NCBI GenBank assembly: GCA_038503065.1
Contig: JBCAMK010000007.1
Span: 806,001-870,000 of the forward strand
Reading direction: 5' to 3'
Source of the DNA: Paragyromitra xinjiangensis
Taxonomy: Eukaryota > Ascomycota > Pezizomycetes > Pezizales > Discinaceae
DNA: 64,000 nt
The number at the start of each line of letters is the position of its first letter. The first letter of the stretch is position 1. Of this stretch, positions 35,710 through 48,190 are shown in pieces. The notes beneath the pieces were generated by a model. That model searched no databases, was not told the DNA's origin, and was given only the letters and a program-made list of their open reading frames with translations. Position numbers and translations under genes: made by a program.

Positions 35710-38700
35710 ATGGTGAACACCAGCGAGCAGTCACGACCCATCTATCCAAAACCTGCAACATTCTCGTTGTCAACGTTTTCTGTGAGCCCTATTCAAGCTA
35801 TTTTTACTTACGAAGAGAGCAAGATGTACTAACACCTGCACAGAGCAAAGACTTCATTGTCAAGGATTTCATCGAGGGCCTCACAGAAACTAGCAGAGCT
35901 ATAAATCGTCGCTCCGGGGCCGCAAATAATGGTGAATCGCATCTTAAGTTGGTTAGTGCAGGTTCTTGAAGCTAATATGACTTCAATTGTAGCTTTCGAC
36001 CCAAAACCGTACATTCGCACATTCGAAGCTGCCCTTGAACGCCTCAAAGACCTTGACGAGACACTATCTGCAAAGGAATCAGAGCTAAAAGAAGGTGTTC
36101 GCCGAGCTGAAATTGATCATAGTCGCACCCTAGAGCGCCTTGGCCTCAAATTTAACTCAACACTTTCGGAGTTTCAGCGGCTAGACAGCAGCATATCCGA
36201 TGGCGGTGGGATGGCGGTGAGGATTGGAGGACAGCTTGAGCAACTTGATAAGCAACGGCAGAGAGCTGAAGATGCCAAGTTTTTAATACAGTGCTATACG
36301 GAATTTAGCAAGGGTGATATGGGAAGATTAGAAAATTTACGGAGGACAGGCAGGATTGAGGACAGTATTCGGTGTGCGGTCGTTAGCAGACAGCTGAGCT
36401 TGATTGTCAAAAGGACTGAGGGGCCTGGAACGAATGCTCGGACGAAGGAGTTGATCGAGTCCTTTTCGGAAACGTTAGAACAGGACCTTTTGAAGCAGTT
36501 CGATGATGCGTACAGGAAATTTAACGTGGAATCTATGAAGGTTGACTTTTTTCTGAGCCAAGCCCTACGGAAAGTTGCGAAAACTGACAGTGATGTCAGG
36601 GATGTGCAAAAGTGCTCCACGATTTCAATGGCGGGGCGTCTGTCATTAGCAATTTCCTCAATCAAATGGACTTTTTTATTGCAACCGGCAAGATCAATGC
36701 AGGGGAGGTTCTTATTGAAAGCGCAGTGTGAGAGACTGGTCCCTGTGATGTTATCCATTCGCGGCCTGTGGATCATTGACTAGTATACAGAGAAGAAAAG
36801 TTATCCGATCCTGACGAAGGGTCACCCGGACTAGAGCCAAGCTTGATGGTATTAGTGAATGAAATAAGAGATGTAATGAAGGCAGAGTCAATAACTATCA
36901 AAGATGTTTTCCCATTTCCAGAACAGGTGCTCGGCACATTCTTGCAACGCGTCTTCCAACAATCACTACAACAACGACTTGAGATGGTTCTTGACAAGAC
37001 ATCTACTCTATCACCACTCGCATTCCTTCGTACACTTCAGGCCTCCAGAGCATGCATCAATACCCTTGCGGACGATCTCAAAGCACACGGTTTGACTGAA
37101 CATCCAGGACCATTGTCATCTACTACAACGGTGCTCATCGACCAAAATGTAGAAGAACTGTTTGTCCCATTCCTCCAGGACCGAGGCTACATGGAAAAGG
37201 AAAAAGAGAGCTTGGAGCAGTTGTATTCTGGAATCCTATTGAAATTTGGCATGTTTCATGTTCGTTCCCTGCCTGATATCCGAGGAGAGAAATTGGATTC
37301 GATTTGGAAACTCATATCGCTGCGTACCCAGGAACAACGAAAAAAAGAACAAAACCTAGGAGTTCTTGACCGGTTGAAGAAGTCTCGAGAAAGAGCGATC
37401 GAAAAGGTGCTTGATAGCGACCTTGGTAAATCTCAAAGCGACGCGCTTAGTAGGATCATTGGCCTGGATCGCAAATCTGGAAAGGCCGGACAACTGTCAG
37501 ATGTTGTCATATCGGAAGGCGACGGTAAACTTAACGTAGAGTCTGCTAAAAGAATGCTGAAATGGTTAGCTGAAGCTGTTGGAAGAAGTTTGGAATTGAG
37601 TACTCCGGCCGATACGTAAGGCTTGTTATACCCCCTGAGTCGATAAACGAAGGCTCACACATGGGACAGGCCAAAAGATGTTGTTGTTCTATTGAACATA
37701 CTAATCGATAATATGCGGGCCATGTACTTGGATACTGCTTTGGATGCGTAAGTGAACACCACTTCGTAGCAGCTGTTTATGCTTTAACTAACCACCAATG
37801 CAATCAAAAAGAGCTCTAGAAATCGCCGAAGCTCAGACAAAAGGAGAACCAGATCTAAACTACTTTTTGGAAATTAAGCCTGCCACTACAATTATGCACT
37901 TAATGTTCTCATTCATCAATACCGCGCTGATCCCACTGGCTCAGACATCTCTAACCGTGCGAAGAGAGATGAGCAAATTAACAAATACTACCTTAGCAAG
38001 CTTGGAGCAGAAAATAAACAGCGTGATCCAGAGGACTGTTGACAGTATGTTTATCCAGATTGCCGTTTGATGGAAATAATTTGCTGACAAAGTAGTGGTG
38101 ATAAACCATGTGACTACACTACTGAACAAACAAAAGAAGTCTGATTTCAAACCGAAGGATGATGAGGTCAGTTTAACGACTCTTCAAACACCAGCGTGCC
38201 AAGCAGTCTGTGGATTCCTTCAAAAGGTCCATGAAATTGCAAAGGAATCACTTGATGGCGCGAACTTGGATGGATTCCTCAATGAGATTGGCTCTGGTTT
38301 CCGAGGTTTGCTGCTGGATCATCTAAAAAAGTACCAGGTCAATCAGGCTGGTGGTATCATGTTGTCAAAGTATGCCGTACATGTTCTTATCGTCTCTTTT
38401 TCGCTTGTTTTTGTGGCTGGCACACCTACTTTAGATCTGTGCAATAGCTAACTACCCACCAGAGATATCACCAAGTATCACGATATTGTCAGCAAGTGGG
38501 ATGTCATGGCACTCAAAGAAAGCTTCGAGCTCCTCCATGAGATCGGAAACCTATTTGTCGTTAGGTGAGCTATCCACCACCACAACACAGCAGATGAGAA
38601 GTAAAGAAATAACTAACCAATTCAAATAGACCCAATGCCATAAAGGAGCGCATGAGAGATGGTGTTCTCACGAAAGTCAAGCCACTCTTACTCAAACCAT

Positions 38701-38835
38701 ATCTAATAAAGAGAGATGATTACACCTCTGCGGGGATTGAAAAGATAGTACGTATTCCCGTTGTGTTGCTGCTGCATTTCCCTGCATCGACACTTCTAAC
38801 AAACTATACCACAGCTTTCAAGCGAGTTGTCCTGA
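35710..38835 (+). CDS. SEC10: Exocyst complex component Sec10
   Basis: Sec10 is an exocyst tethering subunit that docks secretory vesicles at growth sites. Eleven exons are inferred: 35710-35781, 35844-35931, 35993-36540, 36600-36727, 36791-37615, 37670-37747, 37812-38044, 38096-38369, 38463-38564, 38630-38747 and 38815-38835. They total 828 residues, the usual fungal length. Diagnostic stretches are FSSKDFIVKDFIEGLTETSR, FDPKPYIRTFEAALERLKDL, then SETLEQDLLKQFDDAYRKFN, CAKVLHDFNGGASVISNFL, VFPFPEQVLGTFLQRVFQQS and SFELLHEIGNLFVVRPNAIK near the end. The N-terminal third is coiled coil; the rest is helical rod. The acceptor of exon 8 could equally be 3 nt upstream. All phases agree. Confidence 0.93.
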
Positions 38836-39652
38836 TAGTCAGATAGTTTGGGGACAAGCATATATAGTTCTGTGTATATCCCACCATTGTGGCTCTCTGG
38901 GGCTAGCATATTATGTTATTTATTGTGGTATTGATTTAAATCGAAAAAAATATTTCCTTCGTGATTTATGCTCACAATCGACCACTCGCACATTTGTGAC
39001 ACGTGCTATTAAAATACATATATACATGTAGTTAAGAGGTATTGATTTTGCGTTTATCCTCTAACAAGCAACTACGTGAGTTCCACGCACGGCAGACAAC
39101 CCTCTATAAAATACCGAGTTCACTTCTCAGGTTTGTTTCCGAGTTTTCTCTGGGACGCCCTCAAGATCCTCACCAACACTACCTATCAGGAAGTTGAGGT
39201 GCGCTGGTTCGTTTTGAGTCTTAAGCTCAAGGCACAGCTTCCGACTAAGTATGCGGCGCAGTAAGAAGGGAGAAATTTTTGTGGATTATAGAGAGAAGAA
39301 CCTCCATATGAGCAGATTGGTTTCGAGGTTTCTCACACGGAGGTGTTGTATGCATAGCGCGGAGTAAGCTTAGGCCTAGGTTATCAACCATATCGTTTCT
39401 GAAACAAACCGAAAAACAACCCCTTCCTGTTTTGATTAGATAAAAAAATGTCTGCCTCATCACGAGGTTTTCCATTGCCGTGTCATGAATAATGCGGCGA
39501 TGGGGCTCTGCCTTAAGGTTGCCAAGGCGCTAACTAACTCTCTGACGTGGGTTAGGTTTTTATTGCCATTGCAAAAAAAAGTTTCGAGGTCTTCCTTCGC
39601 AACGGAGCCGCAGCATCTTCGCACCATCACAGACCCACCACTCGCAGGCACA
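38836..39652. other. Intergenic SEC10 / BMS1
   Basis: A TACATGTA palindrome is at 39023. A 60-codon frame at 39076-39264 has coding-like codons but no ATG or known match. No gene is called. Confidence 0.4.
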
Positions 39653-42600
39653 ATGGATCAGTCAAACAAAACCCACCGGAAACCCAAGGAAAAGAAGAAG
39701 TTCACAGGTAAGCTTAGTTCGTCGTTTGTTGATGCGCTTTACTAATTTCTGGATTGCCGGAACAGGACAGAATCCAAAAGCTTTTGCGTTTGCAAATCCT
39801 GGGAGGCTTCAGAAGCAGGCGACAAGATCTCACGATGTATGCTCCTTCTTTATAGCATGATGGTTGCATTATGTTGTAGGTGCTTGAAGGGATAAGTTGA
39901 GGATTGACATATTTTCTTCAAACTTCATAGGTACAAGAAAAGCGGCTTCACGTGCCTATGGTAGGTTAACCCTTCGTTTCTATTTTCCGCCGCCTCTTAA
40001 TGCTGATTTCGAATTTTCATTAGGTTGATCGCCTACCAGAGGAGGCACCACCATTAATCGTTGCTGTCGTTGGTCCCCCGGGTGTAAGTCATTGATCCTC
40101 CCTAAGGTTCGCATCTCCTCGATTAACAATTCTCTAGACCGGGAAGACGACTTTAATCAAATCTCTTGTAAAACGCTACACAAAACATTCCCTAACAGCA
40201 ATTCAAGGCCCTATAACCGTTGTCTCGAGCAAGAAGCGCCGCTTGACATTCCTAGAATGCGACAACTCCCTCACCTCCATGATCGATATTTCGAAAATTG
40301 CAGACATTGTATTACTTTTAATCGATGGGAATTTTGGATTCGAAATGGAGACCATGGAGTTTCTTAATATTATGGCTACTCATGGTTTACCCTCCAATAT
40401 CTTTGGGATTTTGACCCATTTGGATTTGTTTAAATCTCAATCTGTTCTTCGGACGACTAAGAAACGGCTGAAGCATAGATTCTGGTCGGAACTTTACCAG
40501 GGCGCGAAGCTATTCTACTTGTCTGGCGTCATTAATGGACGATATCCTGATCGAGAAATCCACAATCTCAGTCGATTTATCTCGGTTATGAAGAATCCAA
40601 GACCATTAGTTTGGAGGAATTCCCATTATTATCTCTTGGCTGATCGTATGGTGGACTTAACCGATCCAGTTGTTATGGAGGGGAATCCCAAGGCCGATAG
40701 GACTGTGGCATTGTATGGATATGTTAGAGGTCTTAATATACCTGCTGAAGGAGGGAGGGTACATATTCCTGGAGTCGGCGACTTATCGATCGCTAGTGTC
40801 GAGGCATTGCCAGATCCATGTCCCACACCAGCTAGAACACAAGCTGAAGGGAAAGGGAGGAAAAGATTAGGCGAGAAGCAAAAGCTGCTTTATGCGCCTA
40901 TGAGTGATGTTGGTGGTGTCTTGGTTGATAAGGATGCAGTCTATATCAATGTTCCTTCTCAAAATTTCGAGGAGGGGGCAGAAGGGCAAGGGGTTGGAGA
41001 GAGATTGGTTGTAGGACTGCAGAAAGGGAAGAGGGGAGAAGTAGAGGGCGTTCGGCTATTCTCGGGTGGTGAGATGCTGAAGAAGGTGGAGGATGATCTA
41101 GAAGAGGTTGGAAATGTCGGCCGGAAGCATAAAAGGAGTGGAAGAGCTTTGGAAGAACAACCCGATGAGAATGATGTGATGGAGCTTGATGACGATGACG
41201 ATGAGGATGAAGAATTTGCGTCTGGCGATGAAGATGAAGACGCGAGCGAAGACGAAACTACGGCGGTATCGATAAAACCTGGAAGAGCGCTACGAGATGA
41301 TGTCAGCAACCTTAGCGGCAGCAAAGACGAGATTGCATTTGCAGATAGTGACTCGGACCTGGGGTCTCTGTCTGACATCTCAGAAAGATCTCTGGACGAT
41401 GGTGATCTGCCATCAGATGCCGAGGAGCTGGAGGAAAGCGACGACGAAGATGCTCCGCAATGGAAGCGCAATCTTGCAGAAAATGCAAAGAAGCTCTTCG
41501 CAAACAGCCCTGCTGGTCGAACGAGTAACCTTAGTAGGCTACTATATGACGAGAAACTCACCCCTGCCGAAGTCATCCAAAAATGGCGAGGAAGTGTAGA
41601 ATCCCCCGAATTAAAAGAGTCTGCCGACCCCCAGGGAAGTGATGACGAGGATGATTTCTTCAAAAAGGTGGATAATGATGATGATGATGATGATGATGAT
41701 GATCTTCGGAAAGGCAAGAAGGTGAAGAAAATTCTGGATAGGAGCTTGCCAGTTTACGATTTCGAGAAACTAGAGAAACGCTGGAGTGAGGAGGCAGCAT
41801 TGGAGGATCTTAGGAGTAGATTCATCACTGCAAATCTGCTAGATGAAAAAGAGAAAGCAGAAGGCGACGATTTTGAGGGTATTGAGGATGAAGATGATGA
41901 AGGAGATGGCGAGTTTGAAGACTTGGAAACCGGCGAAAAGCATGGTGGAGGTGACGATGGGGATGAAGATGGGGATGAAGATGGGGATGAGTCGGAGGAC
42001 AATGAAGAAGGTTCTTTGGAGAAAGAACGGCAGAGAAATGCGCGAAAGAAGGAGGAACTCAAATTACGATTCGAAGAGGAAGATCGCGAGGGAATCAACA
42101 ATGACAAAGCTGGTAACCGGGATGATGAAGATCAAGAGTTTGGCGAAGACGACTGGTACGATGCACAGAAGGCTAAGATTGCTAAACAACTGGCCGTTAA
42201 TAAAGCCGAATTTGAGCAACTTGAAGATAGCACTCGAGTTCGTGTTGAAGGTTTCCGGGCAGGTACCTATGCTAGAGTAGTACTCTCTAGCGTTCCTCAC
42301 GAGTTTGTGACAAATTTTGACCCGAGATACCCAATTCTTGTGGGCGGATTGACTGCCACCGAAGATCGCTTTGGTTTTTTGCAAGTCCGAATTAAGAGAC
42401 ACAGATGGCACAAGAGAATTTTGAAAACAAATGATCCATTGATTTTTTCATTGGGCTGGCGACGATTCCAGAGTATCCCAGTTTACTCCACTTCTGATTC
42501 AAGAACCAGGAACAGAATGTTGAAGTATACGCCGGAACACATGCACTGCTTTGGGACCTTCTACGGTCCTCTAATTGCGCCAAACACTGGGTTTTGTGCA

Positions 42601-43506
42601 GTCCAAAGTCTCTCATCGAAGGCTCCTGGCTTCCGTGTTTCTGCCACTGGGGTGGTCCTGAACGTGGATCAGTCTACCGAAATCGTCAAGAAATTGAAGC
42701 TTACTGGTACTCCATATAAAATCTGGAAGAACACGACGTTCATCAAAGACATGTTCACCACCGCTCTCGAGGTCGCCAAGTTCGAAGGTGCAGCCATTAG
42801 AACCGTTTCCGGAATCAGAGGGCAGATTAAGAGGGCTCTTGCAAAGCCAGACGGCCATTTCAGGGCCACATTTGAGGATAAGATCCTCATGAGTGATATC
42901 GTTTTCCTGAGAGCTTGGTATCCTGTCAAACCTAGGAAATTCTACAACCCTGTCACGAATCTGCTACTGGAAGGAAAGGAGGGGTGTGAGAAAGTATGGC
43001 AGGGGATGAGACTGACCGGAGAAGTCAGAAGGGATATGGGAGTCGCGACGCCGAACGTACCAAATTCCGCCTACAGAAAAATTGAGCGCCCAACCCGTAA
43101 TTTCAACCCACTTCGAGTCCCGAAGGCAGTTCAGAAGGATCTTCCATTTGCCTCCCAAATTGTCCAGATGAAACCGCGCAAGAAGAAGACATATATGGCA
43201 CAGCGAGCTGTCGTGTTGGGAGGAGAGGAGAAGCGAGCTAGAGATTTGATGCAGAAGATCTCGACTATGAAGAATGAGAAGGAGGCGAAGCGCAGAGACG
43301 CGAAGGAGGCAAAGAGAGAGGTCTATCGCAAGAAGGTCGCTGAGAACTTGGAGATGAAAGCTGCAAGGGAAAAGAAAGAAAAGGATGAGTATTGGGCTAA
43401 GGAGGGCAAAAAGAGAAGACACAGTGAGGTTGGTGGAGGTGGTCGAGGAGGTCGAGGTGGAAGCAGAGGCGGACCGAAGAGGAGTAGGAGGGAGGCTGAT
43501 GATTGA
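39653..43506 (+). CDS. BMS1: Ribosome biogenesis GTPase Bms1
   Basis: Bms1 is a nucleolar GTPase of the small-subunit processome that works with Rcl1 in 18S pre-rRNA processing. Five exons (39653-39707, 39766-39836, 39931-39960, 40024-40083, 40138-43506) encode 1194 residues. The N-terminus has KTHRKPKEKKKFTGQNPKAF. The P-loop GPPGTGKTT is split by the last intron, followed by the switch region and THLD as the TKxD-like motif. An AARP2CN-type region follows (about 230-310). Then come long acidic tracts (about 380-660, with poly-Asp encoded by a GAT run near 41675). The conserved C-terminal half includes GLTATEDRFGFLQVRIKRHR, DPLIFSLGWRRFQSIPVYS and TFIKDMFTTALEVAKFEGAA, and the protein ends in an RGG-rich basic tail. 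Confidence 0.95.
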
Positions 43507-46019
43507 TTGTAATTTTATTTCCTTCCTAAAAAGATGTACAGTGTAGGTATAGTTTTTACTAGCTCTGGCTTATTTACCTACAATTTAGCTAACTATCTTC
43601 CTAGAATAATGCCTTCTTTGAGTCTTTCCTGGGAGGTAGTTTAGAGCGTATCTCTAGTGCAATAACGAAAGCACTTTTGAAAGCGAGTGATTTGTATATG
43701 CACTACAAAGGGAACTGTATTGTAAATATCCAGGAAGCCTAAATCGTATTTAATGGATTTTAGATGCTAGGTGTAATTCCCTCAGAATCACGTGTAATCA
43801 CTCGTGGTTAGGAATTGTTCTCAGCGTTCCATCCCAAATAATTACATGCCCTGCCCATAGCTCCGTTTTGCGTGAATTAAAGTCCTTGACGTGCAGAAAC
43901 GAATACTTTATAATCTCGGTGATTACGAGCTAGTTTGGACTAAAACTACTTGAGATATACCCGGATTCTGATTGGCCTTAACATCCCGCGTAAAAGTTAC
44001 AACTAAGCATGTAGCTGGTAGCAGTCGTGCCTAAACTGCAGGTCGATTATTTCCTACAATTACCTCAGGCATCCCCAATCAGCACGCTCTTCTGGAATTA
44101 GTCGCACCTTGTTATGCTGGCTGCCAAGGATCTAGAAGATTTCGTACAGGGTAGCGAGAAATCTAGTTGTAGTACTTATTTATGACGAGCAGAGACGATA
44201 ACAGGTACTGGTTGGCATGTGTTGGTGTTAACAAAAGTTCTTAATTTGCTCGAGGAAGATGGCAGATCAATGGACACCTTTTTCACTCCTAGAAGAGGAC
44301 CAAAATAGGAGTTCAAACGCCCCTCTTCCACACTGCAGGTGGTAAGAGTAATACTAAAAGTAAAAGTAAACATCTGGTGGGATGTGGCTTGGCTATTGAC
44401 TGTAAAGCTCATTCTAAGAGATTGCTAACCGCATATTAAGCGCTAGGGGCATCGATCATACCAGTATGCCGACTTGGCTTTGAACAGAACCTCGAATATA
44501 TAATCAAGATTCCCTTGATCAGGGCGTCACTATAGCTGATCTTATTTATGACGGTAACGTGAAAATCATGCCTAAAAGATATTTGCGGTTCTCCAAGCGC
44601 TTTGTATATGTGTTGTCTTGATTTATTCAGCACAGGTACATATAACCCCCCGTAAGCCCATATGTTCATCCGCTTCCCTCGCACACCGTCGTGCAGGATG
44701 GGCCAGCCAATGGGCACCCTCCATAAGACACGGTTTCCTGCCTCTTCTTCACACTTTATCTCCTGAATGCTAGTTTTCCATCTCATCCCCATATGGAAAA
44801 CTAGAGGATCCATCAGGCTCATACGGAGGGAACTTGTTCCCGTTCTTTTTGTGTTCTCAGCATCGTTTTTGGGTCGTATATACCCTTTCTCGTTGTTGAG
44901 AAGTTATTTTTTACCCCGCTTTTGCGGTTCCACTTTTTCGTGTCAAAACCTTGGCACTCTTCCATATCATCACACATTACTCAATATGGTTTTACGGAAA
45001 TAACTCCATCCTTTTACAACCCAACCTTCGACAATTGTTTTCCGAATCCTACTTCCACTATCGGCCAGAAGACACAGCGTGAAGGTTGCCGCCCAACGCT
45101 TCTGTGAAAAGATTCCGATACCAATTTAGAACAACTCCGATAGGTCCACCTTTCACGGATGAAATGAAGTCGGAGGATTAGGATGGGCATGTGGTTGTGG
45201 TGTGGTGGCAACCGAGGCAGTGCATGGTTTCTTTCTCTTTCTTTAGGTTTCGGTTGCACCTGATAGAAGGAGTGTGGCATGACTTAGTCATAGAAGGGAA
45301 AGTGGGGTATATAAGCGATGGATTTCCGTTGTTCTGTTCTTTTCTTTCTTTCTTTCCTTAAGCAACGTCTCTTACTTTACTTCTACTGTCCTGTTATCCA
45401 AATAACATCTCTGTTTCTACTTCAGAAACATTGCCGTCGCTGTCACTGTTGCACCCCAGAATCACTTCGATTCTTGCACTACGTGAGGCCTGTGGAAACA
45501 TTGTACGTCGCGAAAAGCCTTAAAAAAGTCATAGGCCGCGGTAAAATTAACCAATTTCCGATAGCGCATGGAAGCATATGGCTGTTACCGAATGTCCATG
45601 GTAACGTATCTGTGCTTTCTGTAGGTTACCAAAGCGTATGACATCTTTAGCAAGCCTTCTCCTAGCCTTGCAGAATGCTTTGACTGCTTCCACGGACTTC
45701 CTTCTAGAGCTGAATTTTACTGATCGCTATCTTCAACTCTGACACCCTACCACCTGCTACCACTTCGCTACCACCATGCTACCACTTCCCTACCACTTCG
45801 CTACGGCCTTGCTGCCATTTGACTCTGACAGTACAAGACTCCACAACCCTGACCCTCTGAACTTAGAGAAATTTTGTCGTTACCCCTATCCAAACACACA
45901 TCTGAGTCCCAACCACAAACATTCCTACACCACCCCTACTGTTTGAATAAACACAAGGCTTCACTAACTTTGTTTCTTAGGTCCATGGCGAGCTATGAGT
46001 GCTTGGTTCTCGACTAACT
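43507..46019. other. Intergenic, no gene seen
   Basis: These 2.5 kb show no supportable gene on either strand. A 12-bp hairpin lies at 44770-44804. A short degenerate direct repeat (CTACCACTTCG-like, 45745-45800) and an imperfect GTTACC...GGTAAC inverted repeat (about 45582) lie near the minisatellite. Confidence 0.4.
44770..44804. repeat. Perfect 12-bp hairpin
   Basis: CTAGTTTTCCAT at 44770-44781 is the exact inverse of ATGGAAAACTAG at 44793-44804, with an 11-nt loop. It is not beside any called gene. Confidence 0.65.
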
Positions 46020-47520
46020 ACCAAACAACAGCCTCTGAATCGACTCCCTGGCACCCTTTTGCTTGCCTCCGAATCAACTCCCGAACCCCTCCCGAGCAGC
46101 CTCCAAAGCAGCTGCTTGCTTGCCTCCGAATCGACTCCCAAACCTCCTCCCGAGCCGCCTCCGAAGCAGCTGCTTGCTTGCCTCCGAATCGACTCCCTGG
46201 CAGCCTCCTGAGCAGCCTCCGAATCGACTCCCAAACCTCCTCCCAAGCCGCCTCCGAAGCAGCTGCTTGCTTGCCTCCGAATCGGCTGTTTCTAAGCCTC
46301 CGAATCCTGCTGAATTGACCCCTGAATAGACTCCGAATCAGCTGTTTCTAAGCCTCCGAATCCTGCCGAATTGACTGCTGAATTGACTGCTGAATAGACA
46401 GCTGAATAGACTCCGAATCGGCTGTTTCTAAGCCTCCGAATCCTGCTGAATTGACTGCCGAATAGACTGCTGAATAGACTCCGAATCAGCTCTTTCTAAG
46501 CCTCCGAATCCTGCCGAATTGACTGCTGAATTGACTGCTGAATAGACTCCGAATCAGCTGTTTCTAAGCCTCCGAATCCTGCCGAATTGACTGCTGAATT
46601 GACTGCTGAATAGACTCCGAATCGGCCGTTTCTAAGCCTCCAAATCCTGCTGAATTGACTGCTGAATAGACTCCGAATCGACTCCCAAACCTCCCGAGCC
46701 GCCTCCGAAAAAGCTGTTTCCAAGCCTCCGAATCCACTGCTGAATAGGCCTCCTGCGCAGCCTCCGAATCGGCTATTTGTGAGCCTCTGAATCGACTTCC
46801 GAACCTCCTCCTGAGCCGCCTCCGAAGCAGCTGCTTGCTTGCCTCCGAATCAGCCGTTCCTAAGCCTCCGAATCCTGCCGAATTGACTGCTGAATAGACT
46901 GCTGAATAAACTCCTGAATAGACTCCGAATCGGCCGTTTCTAAGCCTCCGAATCCTGCTGAATTGACTGCCGAATTGACTGCTGAATAGACTCTGAATCG
47001 GCCGTTTCTAAGCCTCCGAATCCTGCCGAATTGACTGCTGAATTGACTGCTGAATAGACTCCGAATCGGCTGTTTCTAAGCCTCCGAATCCTGCTGAATT
47101 GACTGCCGAATTGACTGCTGAATAGACTGCTGAATAGACTCCGAATCAGCCGTTCCTAAGCCTCCGAATCCTGCCGAATTGACTGCTGAATTGACTGCTG
47201 AATAGACTCCGAATCGGCCGTTCCTAAGCCTCCGAATCCTGCCGAATTGACTGCTGAATAGACTCCGAATCGGCTGTTTCTAAGCCTCCGAATCCTGCTG
47301 AATTGACTGCCGAATTGACTGCTGAATAGACTCCTGAATAGACTCCGAATCAGCCGTTTCTAAGCCTCCAAATCCTGCCGAATTGACTGCTGAATTGACT
47401 GCTGAATAGACTCCGAATCGGCTGTTTCTAAGCCTCTGAATCCTGCAGAATTGACTGCTGAATAGACTCCGAATCGACTCCCAAACCTCCTCCCAAGCAG
47501 CCTCCGAATCGACTGCTTGC
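46020..47520. repeat. Minisatellite, about 65-85 bp units
   Basis: This is a tandem array of about 1.5 kb. The right part has roughly fifteen units built around TTTCTAAGCCTCCGAATCC, then TGCYGAATTGACTGC and TGAATAGACTCCGAATCRG. Inside each unit a 12-nt motif (GACTGCTGAATT/A) is itself repeated one to three times. The left 260 bases have a related but richer unit (GCAGCTGCTTGCTTGCCTCC). Open frames through the array on both strands follow from the repeat, not from a gene. Confidence 0.85.
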
Positions 47521-47867
47521 CTGCCTCCCTAGCATAGCTATCACAAGCGCTCTGACAGGGACTCTGACAGGGACTCTGACGGGCTCTGTGATCAGTTGGA
47601 GGACTGCGTGAATATGCAAGTAGGGCATTGTGTGGAATTGCGTGTGGCAGAATTCCGTGTATTTAGTAGTTAGCGAATAGTTTAGTTAGTCACATAGGTG
47701 TTTGTTTCTATAGGAGTGCATTTGTACATAAAATAGTCAGAAATAAACATTAGTATCACTTGATTCAGCGTGCATGACTGGAGCGAAAGCGTGACAAAAC
47801 AAGAGTCTCAAGTGTTTTACAAATCCTACGGTTAGGCTAGCATATGCTTACTAGGAGCCTACTAGAG

Positions 47868-47960
47868 CATCTTGAAAGCACCGTGAAAGCACCGTGAAAG
47901 CATGGTTAAAGCACTGTGAAAGCACCGTGAAAGCATGGTCAAAGCATTTGAAAAGCATGA
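47868..47960. repeat. Short tandem repeat, 11-nt unit
   Basis: GAAAGCACCGT-like units repeat about eight times with drift (AAAGCATGGTT, AAAGCACTGTG, AAAGCATTTG). It lies between the minisatellite and the transposon. A three-fold GGGACTCTGACA repeat lies a little upstream at about 47545-47582. Confidence 0.7.
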
Positions 47961-48034
47961 CAAATGCTTTTGGTTGTCTCTCGGTAGACATTAAAAAGCT
48001 CGATTGGTCGTTTTCGCCTATTTCGCCTATTTTT

Positions 48035-48065
48035 GTTACCATAGCGTGTCAAAGGCTATGGTAAC
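48035..48065. repeat. Perfect 11-bp hairpin
   Basis: GTTACCATAGC (48035-48045) and GCTATGGTAAC (48055-48065) flank a 9-nt loop. It lies about 100 bp outside the left end of the transposon. Confidence 0.65.
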
Positions 48066-48163
48066 ACACAAAAGGCGGGTGGTAGCAAATCAAGCTTTTC
48101 GCGACGTACTATCATCGTAACGAAGTCTCTTTCAAGTAGCACTGCTCACCTTCGGGGATACTG

Positions 48164-48190
48164 CATCAGCAAAAAATTGAAATGTCGCCC
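48164..48190 (+). repeat. Left terminal inverted repeat
   Basis: CATCAGC, an A-run, TTGAA and ATGTCGCCC. It matches the right end in inverse orientation with small differences in the A/T tract. Confidence 0.75.

Noticed and set aside
39076..39264. 62-codon frame before BMS1
   Set aside because: It starts at a non-ATG codon and has no recognisable domain or splice partner; kept only as a remark in the intergenic entry.
45977..46729. Open frames on both strands in the minisatellite
   Set aside because: The frames exist because the repeat units lack stops; composition and periodicity follow the repeat, and no start context or conserved domain is visible.
46020..47960. Possible CRISPR-like array
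   Set aside because: Repeats are contiguous, diverged and without unique spacers, and the genome is fungal; it is a minisatellite.
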